A stretch of 64,000 bases of DNA from Raphanus sativus. Its lineage: Eukaryota; Streptophyta; Magnoliopsida; Brassicales; Brassicaceae. The notes beneath the pieces are model-generated. The model saw only the letters and a program-made list of their open reading frames with translations, made no database searches and was not told where the DNA came from. The stretch spans positions 38,697,920 through 38,761,919 of the forward strand of contig NC_079515.1 in the NCBI RefSeq assembly GCF_000801105.2, read 5' to 3'. The translations under genes were made by a program, and so were the position numbers. Position 1 is the stretch's first letter. Each line of letters begins with the position of its first letter. This document shows, in pieces, positions 11,459 through 23,007 of this stretch.

Positions 11459-12194
11459 AGAACAGAACAAAGAAGATTCATGTTTCTCTGTAAAAGTCTC
11501 TTTTTAGTTAATCCTGTAAAAGAGAGAACCTGAATTGTATGAATCATCCTAAAATGTTCGAATAAGATAACGTTTAATGTCTGAACTGCATACTGGTCTC
11601 TATCCAAAATTTTATTGATCAAAATAAAATATAAATAGTGAATATTCATTAAAATGAAACAAATTATAGATGTCAAAAATTTTAAAGATATGCATCCACT
11701 GTGATCTGTTGTTAAAAAAAATACATCCACTGTGATCAGACATATATATCAAATTATATATAAACTATATAAATATGATAAACATTTTAAATTTCATAAT
11801 ATTTTTAGCCACTAAACTAATTGTATTGTTATTAAAATTTTAAGATAAATAACGTTTTATTAACACAGTAAAATATTACTGCTTCACTATTTTTGTTTAA
11901 AAATTTGTAATTTATAAAAAAAACGCAATTAAAGTTTGCAAGATATATAGACACCATGTATTCCAATAATGGTATAACAAATATGAATCATAAAAAGTTT
12001 AATCTAGACAAAACAGAACTGACCTACCTAAGTATCATCATATACTATTTAATTATTTCTATTCACTAACCAGTTCAACTTAGTTACATCACTATCTTTT
12101 TTTTTTTGACCAACGGTTACATCACTATCTATAACACACATTCAGAAGAAAAACACATTTAAAAATGAAACTACGTACAAACTGTAATAATCTC
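11459..12194. other. Convergent 3' ends of BCE2 and the pectin methylesterase
   Basis: AT-rich DNA between two converging genes. It contains the BCE2 3' UTR (to about 11600) and the short 3' UTR of the methylesterase. A poly-T tract lies at about 12098-12107. Nothing else recognised. Confidence 0.6.
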
Positions 12195-14387
12195 CTACAA
12201 GTTGGCAATGTACGGAACTTGGGTCTGAGGGATCCACGAATCACCACCTAAGAACCTACCCCCAGTGTACAACTGAGCCTCTTGATCCGTTATATTCTTG
12301 ACGCCAGGCCATTTAACTCTAAGGCTATCATTCGCTCCAAACCCAGCACTCATATACTCAGCGAAGTACAGCGTCTTCAACGCAAAGTCGCCCTTCCACC
12401 GAAGCCACCCGTCCGGATCGATCACGTCATCCAGCGCCGACATCAGCATGATCGTCCTCGAGAACCGTTTCCACGGCCTCCCTAGGAACGACTTCTTCGC
12501 GGGTCTCATCGCCATGTACTCCTCGTCTCCCGTGAAGTGGCAGTTCTGGAACACCAGTCCCGTGGACTCGTGTCTGTCGCTGCGTCCCTGAGCGGCCACG
12601 ACGCACGTCTGGCCTTTCTTGGGTTTCCTGAAGACGATCACGGAGTTCTGGAGGATGCACTTGGCGTCGCCGAAGACGAAATCTATGGTCCCCGTGACGG
12701 TGCAGTCGCGGTAGAACTGGCGTTGGGAGTGGACGAATAGAGTGTCTTGGTAACCATCAAATTTGCACTCGTAGAACACGGCGTAGTCCGCTGAAACTCT
12801 CAACGCCACCGCCTGTCGTCCGTCTGGTCCTGCCGTGTTCTCAATCCCGATGGCCTTTGCTGTAAAGTGCTCCCCCTCGATTGCTGCCACAAGACACACG
12901 GAGTTTAGAAAGGTTCTCTAACGTTAAGCATCTCTTTTTAAAAAATCATATTTTAGGTATCTAAACTATATTTTAGATATTCTATTACGCATTTTGGATT
13001 TTGTATTTTGGATTCTAGAGATTAGAAATAATTCGGATATTTATGTACATATGTTTGGTTTCGCTCGTTTTAATATAAGGTTAAAATGCGCAGGGCTATG
13101 TGAAAAGATTGAGACTCACTGACTGTGGCTGTTAGGAAAGTCTTGACTCTTCCGATGCCGAAGTTGAGGCTGCTGGTGATTACGGTCAAGTTTTGTCCAT
13201 CACCTATCAAAGTGACGTAAGGCATTTTCTTAGTGATCTTTACTTGCTCCTTGTATATACCCGTTTTGATGTAGATGATGAATGGACTGTTGTCTTTGGG
13301 AACAAAGTTTAGAGCCTCGGCGATGGTCTTGTACTGTCCACTTCCGTCTTGAGCCACCACCGCATCAGTTCTCGATGGTGGTGGTGGTGGTGGTGGTTGT
13401 GGTTGTAATTCTATTATTGTTGGTGCTTCTTCTTCCATGAGCTTCCGTACCTCTGGTCTAACCCATGTTGGGATACCATCTTCTGTAGACAAAAGCTTTC
13501 TGGCGTATTTCGAAAGAGCTTTTGTTAGTCCTGTTTATCATTAAGACTTGCATCACATATTGATTGATTCATATGTATACATTGGAGAACAAAGATATTT
13601 AATAAGATTTTTAATATTTTTAAATAAATAATTTAGAGGCATGTGTCTTGAAATAAATTGTTTCTAAAAAAAATTTCAAAGCTGTGTCGGCCCTGACTAG
13701 AGATTGTATTTGGTAGATACCTGTGGTGTTGGAATTTGGGAGAATGGTGGAAAGTTCAGTAACCATGGCGAGGCTATTGCTGGTAAGCTTTTTTGATGGT
13801 TTGAAGATCTTGCGCATGTCAACCATAAGAGTATTAGACTTAATCTCCTTGAAGGAATCTATACAGGTTTGCTGGAAAGCAATGGAGCCACTTAGCCAAA
13901 CCCGAAGATCCTCAACAAAGCCTACAATTTGAGTAGCTGAGAACCCACGGTTAACACATTTTTTAAGATCATCAATAGCGTCAAACATTAGCTTCTCACA
14001 GAGCTCAAAAGCATCTTTTGCTTCTGGGTCTTCATCAGTCTTGGGTTTAACATCTATAGAGGCTTTCTTGAGGCCCTGGTTGATGGATTCGATTGTGACG
14101 TTGATGGCAAGCTTTATTAGTTCGAGAGGCTCTGTGGAGTTGGGAGAAGCGTCCATTATTTTTTTGAGGCATATCTCTTTGTAGTCAGTAGGTGCACAAA
14201 TTGCTTTAACGGCTTTGGTGGTTTGCCTGATCTGATTTTCATTGGGTGAGTTTTTAGATGTTATGACAGCTACCGAGACAACCATGATCAATAGCACAGC
14301 CGAGACACTACCAGCGACGAGGCATTTCCGTTTCTTGTCCTCATCCAAAGACATTTCTTTGTGGTTTCCTTTATACGCAAAACTCAA
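12195..14387 (-). CDS. Pectin methylesterase with N-terminal inhibitor domain (type I PME)
   Basis: Three exons encode 588 aa: 13721-14387, 13120-13530, 12195-12883, GT-AG and in phase. A signal-anchor segment is at about 22-42. A PMEI-type four-helix domain follows (about 55-205; CAPTDYKEIC). The subtilase processing motif RKLL is at 233-236. Then comes a polyproline linker (seven prolines) and the catalytic beta-helix. Catalytic residues visible are Q383, Q405 and D406 (GYQDTLF), D427 (GTIDFVFGDA) and the arginine of LGRPW. The enzyme removes methyl esters from homogalacturonan in the cell wall after the pro-domain is cut. It corresponds to AT3G06830. A second ATG at 14354 (MSLDEDKKRK) is an alternative start giving 577 aa. 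No defect seen. Confidence 0.92.
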
Positions 14388-15293
14388 AAGACCGAAAGAG
14401 ATAACTTTTTCTTCTAACTTTCCTAATGCGTTTTGTACATGTTAGAAATGGAGCAGACGGGGCCTGCAACTGTGGCTATAAGGCCCCTTCTAGCTATGGT
14501 TTTTTTTAGGTTTTGATGTTTAAATTTTACAAAGGTTTGAACAAATGCCTAGAAAGACCTTGATGAGAGGGTTCATATAGACATGAGTTGCATTGCTATT
14601 TTTAGGGTTTAAGCAAAGAATATGAGAGGCTATGTCACATTTTCTGTTGTTTCCACAAGTTTGTGTATTCTCTCCTTTCAAAACGTTCGGTTGCCCAGCT
14701 TTTATGATAAACCTATGAATAGAAGTATGGTTTTGAGGCATGGATGTGTGTGGGATAAAGTGAAATTACATGTTAAATGTGATATTGATAGTTTTATTGC
14801 TGAATGAGAAATTGATTAATAATAAGAGATAGTGAATAAGCAGCTGCGAGAGGCATGCAAGAAATCTCACAATGAATTATCATTAACAAGTATGAAACCG
14901 ATGAAATGATCATCTATAAACTTATTCATGGTTAGTAGTACTACTGCTTTGCAGTAAAAAGACCCAACAACAGCTTTACTGTAATGTAAACAAAAAGAAG
15001 ACAATACTATATATGGAAAGTCACAAACCTTTGGAATATAGTTTAGTTGCAATTTAATCTTTCATTAACCGAATATTGCAAATCAAACCATTAAATTTAG
15101 TAGATTATGTACAAAATTGTATGATATAAATCTCTTTCTCAGTTATACAAATAGAAATAAAATTCCGAAGAATACATAAACACTAAGGCCCACTTAAAGC
15201 CCATATAGATTCTCGAAGCGTCTGCGAAAAAAAAAAAAGAGTGAAGTAAAGAGGGAGAGATAGAAGAGCACAAGACCAAAACCCTCACTGGCG
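14388..15293. promoter_or_regulatory. Divergent intergenic region, PME and MORF3
   Basis: 906 bp between opposing start codons, AT-rich. A TTAAAGCCCATATAG segment near 15195 contains a GGGC-type site II-like motif on the minus strand, common upstream of organelle-related genes such as MORF3. No gene or transposon ends recognised. Confidence 0.4.
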
Positions 15294-16397
15294 ATGGCTC
15301 TTTTCACCACGCGGCGCAAATTAGCGACAGTCATAACCAGAACACTCTCTTCTTCGTCGTCGTCGTCGTCGTCGTTTTCTACGCTCTCTTCTCGTTCTCG
15401 ATTCGCTGTGCATCTAATCGACAAGGTTTCCTCGACCAGAACGGGACTGGGCCCGTGTTACGTAACGACCCGACCCAAGACATCCGGGTCAGGATACTCT
15501 CCGCTGAACGATCCTTCGCCGAACTGGAGCAACCGCCCGCCGAAGGAGACGATTCTTCTCGATGGGTGCGATTACGAGCACTGGCTCATCGTCATGGAGT
15601 TCGATGATCCCAAACCTACAGAAGATGAGATGATCAATGCTTATGTCAAAACCTTAACTTCCGTTGTCGGAAGGCAAGTTCCCCCATTTCATTTTTTTTT
15701 TGGTCCTTTCTCTCATTTCGCTTGGTGCATTTGTCATGGATTTGTGTGTGTGTTTGTAGCGAGGAGGAGGCAAAGAAGAAGATCTACTCTGTTTCCACTT
15801 CGACTTACACTGGCTTTGGTGCTTTGATCTCTGAAGAGCTCTCTTGCAAAGTCAAAGGTTCATACTTTATCGTTTGAATTGCCTAAAGGAGGAAACTTAT
15901 GTCTTGTTCTTGTTCTGTTTGAATTATTATTGTTGTCTGTAGGAATAGGACAAAGAACATATTCAGTGTCTAGGTTTGGAACTTATTGACCTTGCTTTTG
16001 TATATAAGATACCTAATCCAGAGTTGTGTGATTCTTCAGGATTGCCTGGTGTTCTCTGGGTCCTACCAGATTCCTATCTTGATGTACCCAACAAAGACTA
16101 TGGAGGTTTGTATTGTTTTTTTGAATTTAATTTTCATTTGGATTATTGGGATAATGCTAGAGGATCTTAGAGATTTACACTTATCATCTAAACAAATTTT
16201 GTTCAGGTGACTTGTACATTGAAGGGAAGGTGATACCCAGACCACAGTACAGGTTCACTGAACAGCGCCAGACCAGAAACCGGTCTAGGCCTCGGTACGA
16301 TAGGCGCCGTGAGACTATGCAGGTTGAGAGGAGAGAGCCAACGCAACAGAACTGGAACCAACCATCCTCCGTGGGTCATCAAGCTCCGGAGAATTAG
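15294..16397 (+). CDS. MORF3: Multiple organellar RNA editing factor 3 (MORF/RIP family)
   Basis: Four exons encode 244 aa: 15294-15673, 15760-15857, 16040-16105, 16207-16397. The first intron uses a GC donor (AG|GCAAGT); the others are GT-AG. The joined frame reads [19 protein letters not shown] across the first junction, as expected for the family. The N-terminus is Arg/Ser-rich, with a serine run at about 19-27, and fits a mitochondrial targeting peptide. The MORF domain runs from about residue 95 ([16 protein letters not shown]) to 185. The tail is Arg/Gln-rich. MORF3 interacts with PPR proteins for C-to-U editing in mitochondria. Length equals Arabidopsis MORF3 (AT3G06790). Confidence 0.94.
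15674..15759 (+). other. GC-AG intron 1 of MORF3
   Basis: The 86-bp intron begins GCAAGT after ..GGAAG and ends TTTGTAG. No GT donor nearby keeps the frame, while the GC donor restores the codon AG|C (Ser) and the conserved [13 protein letters not shown] introns need a strong exon AG context, which is present. Confidence 0.85.
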
Positions 16398-16665
16398 TCT
16401 AAGCGCAGTGCTTAAATAATATATAAACACCCTTTATATTTTACATGCATCTGTAATGGAGTTTGTTAGTTATTCCATGTCCACCTTAAACTCTCATGAT
16501 GTCAAGAGAATGATCAATTATCACATTATAATCATTGATTCATTATACATACATGTACAATGCCTATAAATATATAATATATATTTACACACGAGAGATC
16601 ATTTGATAGAATTGAAGCTGAGATTAACAATTTTCCGACACGACTGCAACCTAACAACGGTTTTG

Positions 16666-17217
16666 TCAGCACACTGGAGTTAATGTCAGGTTCAACTTCT
16701 CTCTTTCACCGTCAGTTACGATCCTAACTACCCTCTTGAACGCAAAGTGCACGCAATTCGACAACACGATCCAGCAAATCACTTCGTACACGAACTCCAT
16801 CGCCGGATCCGACCAAGACAATGGCTCCTCCCAATTTCCACCGCCGCTGCCGTAGTTCCATCCCTTTCCGCCTCCATCGTTCCCACCGCCTCCACCACCG
16901 AATCTGAACGGACCGTCGTTGCCACCGCCTTCTAAGAGAAACCGACCAAAATCTCCACCGTCTTCAGAATCGCCGCAAAACGAAACGCGCTTCGCGCGCC
17001 GCTTTTTACGGATCCGGCGGATTGTTTTATTAGAGCTCGATCTAACCGGTGAAGGAGCGATTGAATCAACGGGAAAGATATTAACCGCGGATGTTTGATC
17101 AACGGGGGAATCAGCGAATGAAATGTATTCGCACCGATTGAGAAGAGATTTCCCAAACGCTGTGCCTTGCTTCGCCGTGAAAACCGCGACTGTGTCGACG
17201 ATCAGACATAACTCCAT
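16666..17217 (-). CDS. Glycine-rich protein of unknown function (AT3G06780-like)
   Basis: Single exon, 183 aa, start MELCLIVDTVAVF at 17217. The frame stays open upstream for 49 codons, but that part is basic and looks like 5' leader. The middle has a basic cluster (RRIRKKRRAKRVSF), which could be nuclear-targeting. A glycine-rich block (GGGGGGNDGGGKG) follows, then a hydrophobic segment near the C-terminus (EFVYEVICWIVLSNCVHFAF) that may be a membrane helix. Gene order matches Arabidopsis AT3G06780. Convergent with MORF3 at 268 bp spacing. Function unknown. Confidence 0.8.
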   Translation of the reverse strand: MELCLIVDTVAVFTAKQGTAFGKSLLNRCEYISFADSPVDQTSAVNIFPVDSIAPSPVRSSSNKTIRRIRKKRRAKRVSFCGDSEDGGDFGRFLLEGGGNDGPFRFGGGGGGNDGGGKGWNYGSGGGNWEEPLSWSDPAMEFVYEVICWIVLSNCVHFAFKRVVRIVTDGEREKLNLTLTPVC

Positions 17218-18139
17218 GATCTTAGAAATCCGACGACGACGACCTTGTTCGATTTTTATTTTTTCCAGACGAAAATGGTTTTGATTAGAGATTTTGTAAG
17301 CCTTGCCGGTTAAGTTCGGTAATAAATATCGAGAACCTGACTCGGAGGCGAATGAATTGGACACGTAACTGGTTTCCGTGTTGAAAAGAAGAAAAAAAAC
17401 GTGCGCGACACTCAGGATGGGCCCCGTATTCTAGTTTGGAATCCACGAAATGTTGGCTCTATCACTCAAGTTTAGCCCATATTCTATTTGTAGAACGTAA
17501 AAGGATAAAGCCCAACACAAGGCGTTATTGGTCCTTTTGAATTGAATAAATCAAAGTAGGCTTTGGGAAAAAACATCCGAACAAGGGCTCCCCGAGGCCA
17601 CGTATGACTGACAAAGGTGGTCTTGTGAACACTTTTGGCAGTTTTCGAATTGGGTGACGTCAAACAAGTTAAATGCCTTGTAACCGTTATTATACAATTA
17701 TAATGCTCTTTAACACAAAGGAAAAGCTAGTAAAACGTTCGGATTTGAGTTTTTAATGTTTAATTGTATTCGAATAACACATGTCAGTGTTAGTCGAAAC
17801 GGACATCTTGCTTTTCTACTATGAGAAGTAATGGTTAACTTTGAATATACATATAAAAAAACCCCTAGATACATAATTTATATTAGAAATTAGGACTAAT
17901 TGGCAGAAAACTTATTGATAACCAAGAAGTTAGCATTCCCATGTGATTTTTACTTTAGGGTGGCCAATTACAACCGCTATGTTTGACTTAATACTGGTTT
18001 CGATCAGTGATCAGTTAGATTCCAAATTCTAGATTACTGAAATTTGTTTGGCTTCACTACAATAAGTCAACCACGCGCAAACCCCATTTTTTGTTTCAAG
18101 TAAAACCTTTTCTTTAACTATTAATTTCTAAACTGTGCT
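17218..18139. other. Promoter side of the glycine-rich gene; no gene
   Basis: AT-rich DNA upstream of the minus-strand gene. GGGCCCC and TAGCCCAT-type motifs (17420-17480) lie within 260 bp of its start. The rest to 18139 shows no coding signal. Confidence 0.5.
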
Positions 18140-18354
18140 TATAGGTTTTCTTATAGGTGTCAAATGGGCGGGTCGTCCATTGGTCGTCCACGTCCATATT
18201 TAAATAGACTTAATATGGACACACCCTTTTTTTTTCATGGGTTATTAATGGACAAAATATGGATGACCATTTAAAAAATGGTCTTTATGGGTTTTGGGTT
18301 TCATGGACATAGGTTGTCCAATGGAAAAAAAAATCTAGGGTTTAAAAAAAATTG

Positions 18355-19195
18355 AGTTTTTCTATCAAAACCGAGAAATCGGGTTTTCTCGCCAAAATCG
18401 GGAAATTGAATTTTCTCTGTCAAAATCGTAAAATCGCACAAACTGTAAAATCGGGGTTTTCCACGAAAATTGAGAAATTGGATTTTTCCTCCAAAACCGA
18501 GAAATCGAATTTTTCCGCCAAAACCGGAAAAAATCGAGTTTTCCTGCCAAAATCGAGAAATTGAGTTTTCCGCTAAAACCGTAAAATCGGGTTTTCCCGC
18601 CGAAACCGAGAAATCGAGTTTTCCCGCCAAAACAGAGAAATCGGATTTTTCCGCCAAAACCGGGAAATCTAGTTTTCCCGCCAAAATCGGAAATCGAGTT
18701 TTCCGCTAAAACCGTAAAATCGCCAAAACCGTAAAATCAAGTTTTCTTGCCAAAACTGAGAAATCGGATTTTCCCGCCAAAACCGGAAAATCGGGTTTTC
18801 CCGCCAAAACCGGAAAATCGGGTTTTTCCGCCAAAGCCGTAAAATTGGGTTATCCCGCCAAAACCGTAAAATCGGGTTATCCCGCCAAAACCGTAAAATC
18901 GGGTTATCCCGCCAAAACCATAAAATCGGGGTTTCCCGCTAAAACCGTAAAATCGGGTTTTCCCGCCAAAACTGTAAAATCAGGTTTTCCCGCCAAACCA
19001 TAAAATCGGGTTTTCCGGCCAAAACCGCAAAATCGATTTTCCCGTCAAAACTGCAAAATCGAGTTTTCCTACCAAAACCGCAAAATCGGGATTTCCCGCC
19101 ATAACCAGAAAATCAGGTTTTCCCGCCAAAATCGTAAAATCGAATTTTTTCCGTTAAAACCGCAAAATCAAGTTTTTTTTGCCAAAACCAAAATT
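18355..19195. repeat. 27-bp minisatellite with repeated E2F-type TTTCCCGCC sites
   Basis: About 30 diverged copies of a 27-bp unit (GCCAAAACCGTAAAATCGGG followed by TTTTCCC). Because 27 is a multiple of three, several frames stay open through it; these are not genes. The unit junction creates TTTTCCCGCC, a match to the E2F/DP consensus TTTSSCGC. Perfect copies are at 18592, 18619, 18673, 18769, 18796, 18958, 18985 and 19118, plus ATTTCCCGCC at 19091. Variants such as TTTTTCCGCC and TTATCCCGCC fill most other units. The array is far richer in CpG than its surroundings. Confidence 0.85.
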
Positions 19196-19363
19196 GTTGT
19201 ATTTATGGATTAATTTTAATTTTATGAACTTGTATATATAATTATAGGCTTATAAATTATAGGCTTATAAATTAAAATCTAAAGTTTTCTTATACGGTCT
19301 ATTATGGACTCTATGGCAGCCCATAAAAATATGGGTTTTAGTGGATATGGTTTTTAATGGACA

Positions 19364-21174
19364 CTAGATTTTGACCCGCACGCCCGTGCGGGAATATATT
19401 TCAAAAATACAATATCAAAGCTGAATAAAAGTTCAAATATGAAGAATTAGACCGATCACGATCCTAAAGAGTAATACAAAATCCGAACCAAAATTGATTA
19501 AATATTCAAATTATTCAAAATTTTGATATTTAGACAACCGAAGCCATAACCAATTCGAATCGAAGTATTTTGGATATCAAAATGTATCCGAAAAAGATTT
19601 TTATACGTATACATATTAATTAATTTTAGTTTTAATGTATATAAAAATATCCAAAATATATATGATACATTTAGGTTGGTTTAAATACTTGAAAATATAT
19701 AAAAATAGTCAAATATAAATATATAACATAGTGGAAGTACACTCAAAACACCAAAAATATTTAAAATAATTTTTGATTTTTGATCTAAAATTTAAGCCAA
19801 ACCAATTTATATGCTAAATTTAGGTATTTTGACATATGTTATTCAGATTTATATACAATATATTATTTTATTTATAGATTTTAAGAAATTCAAAATATAT
19901 AATGAATTTAAAAAATAATTTAAATGAGTTATTCGAATCCGAACTGAACCCGCAAAGATCTGAATATAATTCGAACTGAAATTTAGAAATATCTGAATGG
20001 AGCTGAATTTTTAACCCCGGAAATCCAAAATCCAAACAGATCTGAAACGAACCCGAATGGATACCTGAACGCCCAGCCCTAGTCATAATTCGAACTAAAA
20101 TTTAGAAATATATGAATGGGACTGAAAAATTTGACCCCGGAAATCCGAAATCCAAACAGATCCTAAACGTGGATACCTAAACGTCCAGCCCTAGTCACTA
20201 TTATGTATCATATATATGTCATCATATAATTAATTGTATTGGTCCATCATATAATTAATAGTATTTTATATGTATCATGTTATAAATAATCACATATATT
20301 ATATTCTTAAAGTTTAATGTGAAATATAAAAACTATAATTTAAGTTGGTATATGAAATTAATTTTTTGTTGTATTTTTCTTATATATATTGAAAACATTT
20401 TTAATAATGGTTATTGGAAAATATTTTAGTAAAAATATTTTTTTTGAATATATGCATATTTTGAATCAATTTTTTGATATAAATCAACTTTAAATTATCA
20501 TTTTGATTTGAAATATTGGTATAAAATTTAAATTTTATTTTATGATTATTTTAGCTAAAACAATTTTTAGGTAATTAGATTAGTCTATTTTGTATATTTT
20601 AAAACTGATTATAATGGATTTCCAAAGTTTATTAATAACATAAGTCATTACTTTTTTCTTCTTACTTTTATCCATGTTTCAAATTTTAATTTTTTGTATT
20701 AGTTTTCTATGAATTATTATTAATTTTATGATATATTCTTTTTTGAAAATTGAACTCTTGATTTTTTATATTTGAATAAACTAAATAAGGTAATAATATT
20801 GTTTTTAAAAATTATTCTGTATAATATACTATTTATATTTCAGTTTGTGTTTTTATTTTTACCATAAATAATTGTAAATATAGTGACAGAATTGTAAATA
20901 AAAAAAATATAGAAAGAAAGTTGTTTAATTTATTGTAAAAACAATGGCTAAATGTTTAAATAAAAAGAAGTATTAAATATTTTATTCATGTTTCTAAACA
21001 ATCTAATTTGTTATTAATTTATTTGTTATTAATTTATTGAAAATATAATGACTAAATGTGTAAATAAAAGAAAGTATACATCTCTACTATCCATGTTTCC
21101 AAACATATCTCATTTATTCTATTATTTTTGTTTCCAAACAATTCAATTGTATACTTCAATTTTAATAATACAGA
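19364..21174 (-). mobile_element. Non-autonomous Helitron nested in the composite element
   Basis: On the minus strand the 3' end has a GC-rich hairpin (CCCGCACGGGCGTGCGGG) followed by TCAAAATCTAG and then T, the CTRR|T Helitron signature (end at 19364). The 5' end reads TCTGTATTATTAAAATTGAAG from 21174, related to the 5' end of the Helitron at 44984-46525. The body is AT-rich. It includes a roughly 120-bp tandem duplication (about 19970-20200, units ending CCAGCCCTAGTCA) and an (AT)n run at 21221-21242. The base before the 5' TC is T rather than the usual A. No Rep/helicase. Confidence 0.65.
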
Positions 21175-21765
21175 AGCGTGATATTAGGTAATATTTAGAG
21201 GGAAACCGGAATGCTAGAAGTATATATATATATATATATATATTGTTTACCTTATAGAAGATTAAATTAGTATATTCAAAGAAACAAAATTTGAATATAA
21301 AAAAAAATTCATATTTAGAAATACAATTATAAATTACTGATCTCCGTGATTTTTGGCTTGGTCTTTGTTACCAAAATGAAAATATTGGTAATATTCCATA
21401 ACTGCTCACTCTATTAATTATTTGCTATTAATTGGAGGAACTATTTTAAGAATATTCTATTGATTTACAACATTCTCATTTAGTCGTTCTTTACTTATGT
21501 GGTGATCAAATTTAATTAATTGAATTGTCTACCCAAAGGAATGGTCTTAAGAGATTTTTTTGGTCAAATAAATTAATGGTTAGATCAGTGGCATGCCATT
21601 GTAATTATTTAGGAAATTTAAGGGTTAAATTTTATTTGTACTTCAGTTTTAATAGTTTAGATGTTCTAATGGACATGATCACTCTTTATCCACAAACAAT
21701 AAATGGACAAATGAATACGGGCTAATGGACGTGGACTCGCCCGTTTTACAGCTATAGGTTTTCTT

Positions 21766-23007
21766 TCAATGTTGGGCGTATAGATCAACGTGCATGTAAC
21801 ATTAGGTACATACTTAGCTTATGTCCTAAGTCATTGCCATATACTATTGGCGCTATCTCACCTTATAACCAAAACATCAAACACCAGAAGAGAAATCACG
21901 AAATCCAATCTAAATCCAAATTTCAAAGCAAAGCCATAAATAATTACTATGATATATAATATTAGTTATTTTTGTAAGACCAGACGTATACGTATATACG
22001 TATACATATTACACTTCCAAGGTTTTTGATTTAAACCAATCAAATTATTCAAATCTATGAAAAACAATATTCCCTCTATTTCTAAATAAATATCACTTTA
22101 GCATTTTTTGTTGTTTCACAAAAAATGTCATTCTTTAATTTCAATATAATTTATAATTACTTATAATTCTATATTAATTACAAAATGCATTGATCTTGTA
22201 AGTAAATTTATTTATCTAAAATATTAGTGGTTAAACAAATGAAATAAATTAAAACATAGATGCATTTCAACCATTTTTAATATGTGTGAAAAATATTTAA
22301 GTGACACTATTTATGAAACAGAGTTCAGGAGTATAAATCATAGCAACTTTGATATTTCATGTATTTAGTGAAAAGAAAATAGAAGTTGGATAGTAGCTTC
22401 ATTTTCTTGTTGTTTTTACCCCTAACTACCTTGTTTCTTTCACCAATTTCATTTGATTTCAAATAAAAGACACCCTTTTGTATATGGCTGTTCATCTCTG
22501 TTTTATATGTCACAAGTCTCATGTCCCACTATTGAATTTTCTACATTTAACAGCTATTAACGTTGATGAATAAAGTACTTTTTACATTATAAATTCGATT
22601 ATGATCATATGTGTATCCTATAAATTAAAACTCAGCATGCAACATGAATGAGCATTTTTTACAAAAGAAAACATGAATGAGCGTCTAAAAGTTTGCATGG
22701 CACGAGCCAGTTACAATGTGGTTGGACCTACGGTTACCTTTACCCGTTCTTCTATTTGAATTTTTCAGTAATCTTTGATAAACTTTATTAATTTTCGATA
22801 ATTACTGATTTTTTGTATCATAAATGTATAAATTTATTTATCTTCTCTCTCTCTTCCAATTTAAAATGTCACTCCCGCAAAGCCTGCCTGCATTTTCTTA
22901 ACGTCTCCTCTTTCTCTCTCTTCTTACTCCTTGTATTTCTTTCCCACAGAAAACTATTATCATTCAACTCTATATCCCTGGAAAAAACTCTTGAAACTGT
23001 AGTTGCA
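21766..23007. other. Intergenic DNA upstream of the DnaJ gene
   Basis: AT-rich, with a Stowaway-like MITE at 22070-22331 and a CT-rich tract near 22845-22930 that probably belongs to the 5' leader of the DnaJ gene. No other gene seen. Confidence 0.55.
22070..22331. mobile_element. Stowaway-like MITE
   Basis: Left end TTCCCTCTATTTCTAAATAA and right-end complement CTCCTGAACTCTGTTTCATA then AATAGTGTCACTT are diverged inverted repeats. Both sides are bordered by TA (22068-22069, 22332-22333), the Tc1/mariner target duplication. 262 bp, AT-rich, non-coding. Confidence 0.55.

Larger units (their letters stand above)
18153..21752. mobile_element. Composite 3.6-kb DNA transposon insertion with nested elements
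   Basis: The ends are imperfect inverted repeats: left GGTGTCAAATGGGCGGGTC (from 18157) and, as complement of the right end, GCTGTAAAACGGGCGAGTC, 15 of 19 matching. ATGGAC/GTCCAT motifs recur at both subterminal regions (18180-18310, 19310-19360, 21670-21730). A 13-bp direct repeat TATAGGTTTTCTT flanks it (18140-18152, 21753-21765). Immediately at the inverted repeats the flank could instead be read as 5-bp TATAG, so the exact target duplication and superfamily (Mutator-like or hAT) are open. It carries the minisatellite 18355-19195 and a Helitron 19364-21174. No transposase. Confidence 0.6.

Noticed and set aside
16666..17364. Start of the glycine-rich protein at 17364
   Set aside because: The extra 49 residues are basic and not like the expected family N-terminus; MELCLIVDTVAVF at 17217 is preferred.
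18301..18709. Open frames of 60-127 codons on both strands (PVLAEKSDFS-type repeats)
   Set aside because: They are produced by the 27-bp minisatellite, whose period is a multiple of three; no start context, splicing or homology supports a protein.
18355..19195. CRISPR array
   Set aside because: Repeats are contiguous without unique spacers and the genome is eukaryotic.
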